DNA of 64,000 nucleotides from Basidiobolus meristosporus CBS 931.73 (lineage: Eukaryota; Basidiobolomycota; Basidiobolomycetes; Basidiobolales; Basidiobolaceae), in assembly GCA_002104905.1 (NCBI GenBank), contig MCFE01000075.1, positions 119,341-183,340 on the forward strand, written 5' to 3'. Of the stretch, positions 58,435-64,000 are shown piece after piece. Under the pieces are notes generated by a model. That model was not told the origin of the DNA, did no database searches, and saw nothing but the letters and a program-made list of their open reading frames with translations. The position numbers and the translations under genes are program-made. Position 1 is the first letter of the stretch; each line of letters starts with the position of its first letter.

Positions 58435-60845
58435 AGACAGTCACCAACAGGTGAAATCTTTATTTCAGTTGAAACAAAGAAGCCAGCGCTACTGTTGTAG
58501 CTTTGATACAAGAGTGTGTAGCTGAGGGGAATTTGTAGGTAAGTTAATAAGAAGTGATGACAGTTCTTCAGTGCTCAAGACACTGTTCAGTGGGAAGGGG
58601 GGTAGCAAGAGAGGTAAGAATGACTTGTGAACAACATTAATGAGGGGAATATGATAAGGATTGATATTCATCATAAAGGGAGTGTGCTGCTGCAGATATT
58701 GCTGCCAAAGGTCTGTCAAGTACTTCAGGTAGGCCAGCTTGGGTTTTTCTGACTGCAGAATATAGTGAGCAAACTTCTTGACTTCAGGATCTCCAAGTAT
58801 AGTTCTCCAGCAGGAGCCAGGTGTTGTGTGGTGTGTTCTCTTCCAGGCCTTAATCAGTGGGTTGTTGCAGTTGTGAAGTCTGAGGTATAATCTGGTTCTA
58901 AGGTAGAGAAGTCTGAGCTTATAGGGCATAAACCCAAAAGCACCAAGAATAGCATGTCTGTAGGGGCATTCAGGCAAATGAGGCACCAAGGAGGTAATGC
59001 ACCATACTGCAAACTTGTCAAGCTTAGTGCAGTCTCTAGAAGTAAGAGAGAGAAGTGGTAAGCCAAATTCCAGGACAGGGAAGACAAACTGCTTGAGTAG
59101 AAGGAGGCAGCTGGGAGCTGAAGTTGTAGGAGGAGTAACGCCCAGTAGCTTGTGGAGTGCCTGTCTTGCCAGGATAATTCTCTTCTTCAGGTGTGCTCCA
59201 GAGTCTAGTCAAGTAGGAAGGAAAGGAAAGCCAAGATATGTAGCAGAAACCTGAGCAGGTAGAGTGGAGTTCTCCAAGTTGATGGGAGAGCCCAAAGGCA
59301 CTGTCTTTGCAATGGAAAGCTGGAGATTATTCTTCTGCAGATACTGGTGGATGGTCTGGGAGTCTTGTTGCACATTGGAGGAGGATATTCTGATGTCATC
59401 AGCAAAGAGAGTAACCAGGCAGTCAGCTGAGAGTCTTGGGAAATCATTCAGGAAGATGGCAAACAGTATAGGACCAAGCACAGAGCCTTGAACCACTCCA
59501 TTAGGAACTGAGAACACAGCTGATTGCTCACTTGGGTGCAGAATTCTTGCTTGTGGATCCAGAAACAGAGACCTGACAAGGAGGGTGAGAGAGGTACTGG
59601 AGAAGCATTGCAACTTGGACCAAAGCAGATTTCTGTCAACTGAATCAAAGGCCTTAGTAATATCAAACAGAACAGAGGGATACTTGCACTGGAGAGAGTG
59701 ATCTTGGCTAAGTATGACTGCATATTCCAAGGAGAGGCCAGGAACAAAGCCAAACTGTGCAGGATGAAACTTGAGGGAGTCAGAGTAGAGCTCCTGGGCA
59801 AGCAGAAGCTCAAACACCTTTCTGCAGGTGGGCAGCAGAGATATTGGCCTGTAGGAGCTAGGATCCAGGTGCTTTCCTTTACCCTTGTACAGTGGCAGAA
59901 CATTTGCAAGGGACCATTCCTCAGGAGTAGAAAGCTGGGCTGAGCATTGCTGAAACAGTGGAAGCTGAAGTGCAGACATGGCCTTGGTACTAGTCTTCAG
60001 AAGCTCATAAGAGATTGTGTCCACACCTGGAGCAGTAGAGTTGGGAAGCCTCTTGAGCACATTATGGATTCTCCTTTGATCAAGTGCAAGTGGGATGGGC
60101 AGAGTCTTGAAGTCAGGATGAAAGCCAGGAGTTGAGTACTGCTTTGTAGAGAAGAAGATGTTAGCCAGCTGTTCTGTTGAAGGTAACTTCCTGGAAGAGG
60201 GCCTCATTGCCCTGTAGAGTCTTGATACTGTTCTTGTTATAGAGTTGGAAGATTGCAGAGGCAAAGAACTCATAATATGATCCCAGAGCTGAGTATGCAG
60301 AGTGTGGTGAATTGCCTTGGAGTGGTGTATTGCTGTCAGGAGGAGTTTCTCTGTTTTTGGGTTAGGGAAACTCAGGTAGCTTTGTTGCATGGCTGAAACA
60401 ATGGATTCCCATTTTCTTGAGGTAACAGCAGTAGTGTTGCATGGTAGTGAGAGGGAGGCAGACACCAGAATCAGATGCTTCACAAAGAGCCAGGCATAGT
60501 TGAGATCATCTGGCAGAGAAAGTAGCAAACTGGCAAGCTTCAAGTAGTTCCCAAAGTCTTTCTTCTGATTCTTGGTAGCTTTGTGGGTGAGCACAGTAAG
60601 TTTTAGCAGCTTCCTCTTCACAACTGGTTGCATAGAAAGGGACCAGGCTGGGTGGTCAGAGGCCCTCAAGGATCCTAGCTCAGCTCCAGAGAATTGCTTA
60701 ACTTCATTCACAAAGTAGAGGGCAGCAGCAGAAGGGCAGATCCAGTCAACACATCTTTTCTCAGATTGAGCACCTAGTGCTAGCAGGTGGCTTTCTCTCA
60801 GGAAGTTCAGTAGGAATGTAGACCTTGGCTTCATTCTTGCAGTGA
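58435..60845 (-). mobile_element. Array unit 2: longest type A LINE copy
   Basis: About 2.4 kb, 5' truncated. The RT frame (60834-58489) has one nonsense codon at 59211-59209, where other copies read Gly of LPTGLD. In order: RASDHPAWSLSM near the start resembles the SDH end of an APE-type endonuclease; then a linker; RT motifs SYRPISLLPTCRKVFE, AQFGFVPGLSLEYA, VLFDITKAFDSVDRNLLW, GVVQGSVLGPILFAIFLND and LFADDIRI; then the thumb-like C-terminal region. So it is an APE-class LINE (jockey/Tad/I-like group), not a Penelope element, which normally lacks this endonuclease. A 3' UTR of 54 bases ends in the shared hairpin. Confidence 0.9.
58489..60834 (-). pseudogene. LINE ORF2 (endonuclease end + reverse transcriptase), one stop codon
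   Basis: Coding part of unit 2, about 780 codons, open at the 5' end because the element is cut there. The upstream part of the endonuclease is missing, so activity of this copy is not expected. Interrupted only by the TGA at 59209; the frame continues unchanged on both sides, which points to a young copy. Confidence 0.85.
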
Positions 60846-60858
60846 GGGTTAGGGGGGG
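60846..60858 (+). repeat. Telomeric junction 3 (GGGTTA plus seven G)
   Basis: Joins the cut 5' end of unit 2 to the 3' end of unit 3, which belongs to a different family. Confidence 0.85.
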
Positions 60859-61519
60859 ATGATAATCACCACAGGGTGAAATCTTTATTTAAATCATAAA
60901 TAAAGAAGCCAAATTTGAACATGAATATTTGAGATGCAGTAAGCCTACAAGATAAACTTGGACTTTGCTGTATCCCAAATATCCTCAATACTGAAGTCAA
61001 GTGGAGAATGTAGCAAAACTGCCTGCTCACTGTAGTGTTTCTTGAGGAAGTTTGTGACTTGAAGGGAAGGAGAGTTTTTCAACAAGCTGGTAAACCTTTT
61101 GAGGAGTTCTTTTTCCAGAGAGAATGGAACAAAGAGTGGAATGTCCAAATGATGTCTGAATATATGCTCTGAGAGCTCCCAATCCAGCATATTTTTGACT
61201 TCTTCTGTAAAATCTTCAACAATATCTTTGTCAAGAATAACTTCCAAGAGATCCCTGGCAATGTACTGAATGTTAATAATCTTAGGCATATGAATACCTA
61301 GGTCCTTGAGGTAGTTTCTTTGTTCTGAAATTGGGAGATAGCCAGCATTTCTGAAATAGCAAACAGCCCAATTGGCAGTGGGAGGAGTATCAGGGCTGAC
61401 AGGGAATCTTCTTCTGGCTTTAGGGTGCACTGGCTTAGGTGACTGTCTTATTGAAAGAGCAGCTGGCTTTGGATGAGCTTGAAGTGCTTGGGAGTATGTC
61501 TGAGTATGAATAACAGGAG
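60859..61519 (-). mobile_element. Array unit 3: type B, ORF1-like only
   Basis: About 660 bases, 5' truncated. The minus strand encodes an open-ended protein of about 190 residues (61519-60945) with a Pro/Lys-rich lead (KPVHPKARRRFPVSPDTPPT) and a folded part containing NWAVCYFRNAGYLPISEQRN, IINIQYIARDLLEVILDKDI, FTSLLKNSPSLQVTNFLKKH and LLHSPLDFSI. A stop and an 86-base 3' UTR with hairpin follow directly, so no RT lies downstream. It is homologous in outline to unit 7. Probably a nucleic-acid-binding ORF1/Gag-like protein (inference). Confidence 0.8.
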
Positions 61520-61534
61520 TTAGGGTAGGGGGGG
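61520..61534 (+). repeat. Telomeric junction 4 (TTAGGGTA plus seven G)
   Basis: One repeat plus a shortened TA-G7 between units 3 and 4. Confidence 0.8.
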
Positions 61535-61678
61535 AGACAGTCACCAACAGGTGAAATCTTTATTTCAGTTGAAACAAAGAAGCCAGCGCTACTGTTGTAG
61601 CTTTGATACAAGAGTGTGTAGCTGAGGGGAATCTGTAGGTAAGTTAATGAGAAGTGATGATAGTTCTTCAGTGCTCAA
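61535..61678 (-). mobile_element. Array unit 4: short type A 3' stub
   Basis: 144 bases of the type A 3' end (hairpin, poly(A) signal, the box and the last codons), cut at GTGCTCAA and capped by GGGTTAG. Confidence 0.88.
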
Positions 61679-61688
61679 GGGTTAGGGG
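61679..61688 (+). repeat. Telomeric junction 5 (GGGTTA plus four G)
   Basis: Separates unit 4 from the type C stub. Confidence 0.8.
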
Positions 61689-61860
61689 AGGGAAAGTCAC
61701 TAAAGTAGGTGAAATCTTTATTTGATTTCAGACAAGTCTAACTACAAATAAAGAAGCCAGCTGGGAATCGAAGATTCCCAAAGTAAATACTAAGTTGAAT
61801 ATGAATATATCTAAGCTAAAGTTAAGGCAGTATCCCAGAGTACACTGGAGTTCAGGTTCA
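61689..61860 (-). mobile_element. Array unit 5: short type C 3' stub
   Basis: 172 bases nearly identical to the 3' end of unit 7 (62951 onward), cut at GGTTCA. Its hairpin stem has one changed base (CACT for CACC). Confidence 0.85.
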
Positions 61861-61897
61861 GGGTTAGGGGGAGACAGTCACCAACAGGGGGGGGGGG
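61861..61897 (+). repeat. Telomeric junction 6 with a 15-base aborted copy and an 11-G run
   Basis: GGGTTA plus G5, then AGACAGTCACCAACA (61872-61886), which is only the outermost 3' end of type A, then G11, then a new full type A start. No TTA lies between the stub and the next unit. Confidence 0.85.
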
Positions 61898-62913
61898 AGA
61901 CAGTCACCAACAGGTGAAATCTTTATTTCAGTTGAAACAAAGAAGCCAGCGCTACTGTTGTAGCTTTGATACAAGAGTGTGTAGCTGAGGGAAATTTGTA
62001 GGTAAGTTAATAAGAAGTGATGACAGTTCTTCAGTGCTCAAGACACTGTTCAGTGGGAAGGGGGGTAGCAAGAGAGGTAAGAATGACTTGTGAACAACAT
62101 TAATGAGGGGAATGTGATAAGGATTGATATTCATCATAAAGGGAGTGTGCTGCTGCAGATATTGCTGCCAAAGGTCTGTCAAGTACTTCAGGTAGGCCAG
62201 CTTGGGTTTTTCTGACTGCAGAATAAATTCTGCAAACTTCTTGACTTCAGGATCTCCAAGTATAGTTCTCCAGCAGGAGCCAGGTGTTGTGTGGTGTGTT
62301 CTCTTCCAGGCCTTAATCAGTGGGTTGTTGCAGTGGTGAAGTCTGAGATATAATCTGGTTCTAAGGTAGAGAAGTCTGATCTTATAGGGCATAAACCCAA
62401 AAGCACCAAGAATAGCATGTCTGTAGGGGCATTCAGGCAAATGAGGCACCAAGGAGGTAATGCACCATACTGCAAACTTGTCAAGCTTAGTGCAGTCTCT
62501 AGAAGTAAGAGAGAGAAGTGGTAAGCCAAATTCCAGTACAGGGAAGACAAACTGCTTGAGTAGAAGAAGGCAGCTGGGAGCTGAAGTTGTAGGAGGAGTA
62601 ACAGCCAGTAGCTTGTGGAGTGCCTGTCTTGCCAGGATAATTCTCTTCTTCAGGTGTGCTCCAGAGTCTAGTCCAGTAGGAAGGAAAGCAAAGCCAAGAT
62701 ATGTAGCAGAAACCTGAGCAGGTAGAGTGGAGTTCTCTAAGGTGATGGGAGAGCCCAAAGGTACTGTCTTTGCAATGGAAAGCTGGAGATTATTCTTCTG
62801 CAGATACTGGTGGATGGTCTGGGAGTCTTGTTGCACATTGGAGGAGGATATTCTGATGTCATCAGCAAAGAGAGTAACCAGGCAGTCAGCTGAGAGTCTT
62901 GGGAAATCATTCA
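61898..62913 (-). mobile_element. Array unit 6: type A LINE, RT C-terminal part
   Basis: About 1 kb. Intact frame 62836-61952 and on to the cut; same content as unit 1 (DDIRISSS near the cut, then the C-terminal region). The 5' cut is at CATTCA, before GGGTTAG. Differs from units 1 and 2 by scattered substitutions, mostly outside indels. Confidence 0.9.
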
Positions 62914-62950
62914 GGGTTAGGGGTTAGGGGTTAGGGTTAGGGTTAGGGGG
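62914..62950 (+). repeat. Telomeric tract 7, about five repeats
   Basis: GGGTTAGGGGTTAGGGGTTA followed by two TTAGGG and a final TTAGGGGG. The longest telomeric run in the window; TTAGGGG variants are mixed with TTAGGG. Confidence 0.95.
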
Positions 62951-63913
62951 AGGGAAAGTCACCAAAGTAGGTGAAATCTTTATTTGATTTCAGACAAGTC
63001 TAACTACAAATAAAGAAGCCAGCTGGGAATAGAAGATTCCCAAAGTAAACACTAAGTTGAATATGAATAAATCTAAGCTAAAGTTAAGGCAGTATCCCAG
63101 AGTACACTGGAGTTCAGGTTCATGGGGGAGTGAAGTAGATAAGCTTGAGAGATATAATAATCTTTTAAGAAGTGGGTAACAGCAGGTGAAGGGGAGTTTT
63201 TGATAAGTGAAGTGAATCTTGAGATCAGAGATTCCTCTAATGAGAAGGTCTTGTAAACTGGAGAATCAGGAAACTCTTTGAAGGCATGGTCAGTAGGTTC
63301 CCAGTAAAACTGGTCAGAGACATTTTGAGAGAATTGTTTAGCAATACTTTTGTCAAGTACTACCTCCAGAGTGTGATGGTTGATAAATCTCATGTTGACA
63401 ATCTTGGATAAGTTGTAACCTTGTTGCTTGAGATACATCCTATGCTGAGATATGGGAATAAACTCCACATTGGCAAAGTAGCAGACAGCCCAGTCAGTAG
63501 CAGGAGGCAAATCAGAAGTGGCAGGAAACTTTCTTTTGGTCTTGGGAGGAGCAGCAGGATGTCTTGAGGAAGCAGGAACAGACTTTTTGACAACTTCAGA
63601 GTAGGAAGAGTGAGCAGGAGCAGATGATTCTTGAGGAGTCTTGTTGGCAGGAAGAGTTGTCTCAGGGACAATAGATTCTTGCAGATCAGAGAAGGCAGAA
63701 AAGAGCTTTTGAACTTGTTTCTTGAGTAGAGCATTTTCAGCTTCAACAAGTGCAAGCCTTTCCTCAAGGAAAGAAATCTGAAGGGAATGGAGTGAAGGCA
63801 TAAGAAATAAGAAGAAGAGGGTAAGATGGGGTGGGTGGGTGGGAAAATTAGCAGGGAGAAGAGAAGGAAGGAGCAAAAATTCCAGAAGTCAGAATTTATA
63901 GATGGATGGACAA
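62951..63913 (-). mobile_element. Array unit 7: type C, ORF1-like only, perhaps nearly full length
   Basis: About 960 bases: 122-base 3' UTR, the ORF1-like gene, and about 110 bases before its likely start. No RT sequence. It may be nearly complete at the 5' end because the frame has its own ATG, but the promoter region cannot be judged. Confidence 0.85.
63073..63801 (-). CDS. ORF1-like coiled-coil protein of the telomeric retroelement (type C)
   Basis: From the ATG at 63801, 242 residues. It starts MPSLHSLQISFLEERLALVE and continues as a Leu-rich coiled coil to about residue 45 (ENALLKKQVQKLFSAFSDLQ). A Ser/Pro/Lys-rich linker follows (HPAAPPKTKRKFPATSDLPP), then a folded domain shared with unit 3: WAVCYFANVEFIPISQHRM, VNMRFINHHTLEVVLDKSIA, FTSLIKNSPSPAVTHFLKDY, LLHSPMNLNSS. 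A coiled coil plus a basic linker and a compact domain is the usual layout of LINE ORF1 proteins, which trimerise and bind RNA. No CCHC knuckle is seen. An upstream in-frame start at 63876 adds a hydrophobic Pro/Phe lead and is less likely. Confidence 0.75.
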   Translation of the reverse strand: MPSLHSLQISFLEERLALVEAENALLKKQVQKLFSAFSDLQESIVPETTLPANKTPQESSAPAHSSYSEVVKKSVPASSRHPAAPPKTKRKFPATSDLPPATDWAVCYFANVEFIPISQHRMYLKQQGYNLSKIVNMRFINHHTLEVVLDKSIAKQFSQNVSDQFYWEPTDHAFKEFPDSPVYKTFSLEESLISRFTSLIKNSPSPAVTHFLKDYYISQAYLLHSPMNLNSSVLWDTALTLA

Positions 63914-63926
63914 GGGTTAGGGGGGG
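63914..63926 (+). repeat. Telomeric junction 8 (GGGTTA plus seven G)
   Basis: Joins unit 7 to unit 8. Confidence 0.85.
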
Positions 63927-64000
63927 AGGAAAGTCACCAAGTGGTGAAATCTTTATTTACTTATGACAAGTATCTAAAGAAGCCAAGTTAATCTGAAGTT
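63927..64000 (-). mobile_element. Array unit 8: type D 3' end, runs off the window
   Basis: Only the 3' end is visible: hairpin with loop AAGT (plus strand), ATCTTTATTT and the AAAGAAGCCA box, then sequence unlike types A-C. A fourth family, or a diverged type C. Confidence 0.8.

Noticed and set aside
58435-60845. Penelope-like or bacterial group II-type reverse transcriptase
   Set aside because: The motif set (YRPISLL, QFGF, KAFDSVD, QGSVLGP, FADD) and the SDH upstream fit an APE-class LINE.
57339-61547. Several frames beginning with the same short peptide MVTVSPP at the array junctions
   Set aside because: They start at a GTG inside the 3' hairpin and read outward through the C tract into the neighbouring unit; this is an artefact of the shared 3' end, not a protein.

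Overview
The window looks like a chromosome-end segment of a filamentous, probably early-diverging (non-Dikarya) fungus. It has densely packed genes with many 50-90 nt GT-AG introns, fungal-type proteins (tricalbin, Siw14-type phosphatase, KilA-N/APSES factor, GT34, CBM19, Cns1/TTC4) and an aromatic amino acid hydroxylase, which is patchy in fungi. The exact phylum is an inference; no rRNA, tRNA or other taxonomic marker was seen.

Layout. (1) 1-9.9 kb is a gene-free, CpG-poor block of decayed mobile DNA: two inverted copies of an unnamed repeat (called X here), a broken Tnp2-type (CACTA) transposase, a possible LTR, and the RT/RNase H end plus LTR of a Ty1/copia element. (2) 10.2-54.4 kb is a unique, CpG-rich gene island with 20 genes, most rebuilt exon by exon: COA6-like, Siw14-like phosphatase, DBF4, mitochondrial bL27, tricalbin, CNS1/TTC4, SERINC, a CoA-transferase, a GT34 glycosyltransferase, DIM1, a long PPR protein, CZIB/UPF0587, a Ras2-type GTPase, a KilA-N factor, an unidentified acidic-tailed protein, a sugar transporter, a secreted CBM19 protein, phenylalanine hydroxylase, a PDK1-type kinase, an AFG2/SPATA5-like AAA ATPase and a GH17 glucanase. 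They are mostly housekeeping genes with no operon-like logic. (3) 54.4-57.4 kb is again mosaic mobile DNA (copia LTR and integrase pieces, a LINE fragment, a third X copy). (4) 57.37-64.0 kb is a head-to-tail array of at least eight retroelement units separated by short TTAGGG-type repeats and running off the window end.

The array in (4) is the most interesting part. Every unit has the same orientation, with its RNA 3' end facing the chromosome interior and joined to TTA plus a run of G. RT-coding LINE units (seven RT motifs, FADD, and an SDH motif typical of an APE endonuclease end) alternate with units that carry only an ORF1-like protein. Despite unrelated bodies, all end in the same RNA signature: a TGGCTTCTTT box, AAATAAAGATT, a TCACC/GGTGA hairpin with a variable loop, then a C tract that can pair with telomeric G. 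The 5' ends are cut at random points and almost all are capped by A-GGGTTAG. This reads as chromosome-end extension by retroelements plus telomerase, with a division of labour resembling Drosophila HeT-A (Gag only) and TART (RT), but on a TTAGGG telomere. Mechanism and novelty are inference.

Exon borders were chosen by hand from splice motifs, reading frame and family resemblance; no alignment or transcript was available.
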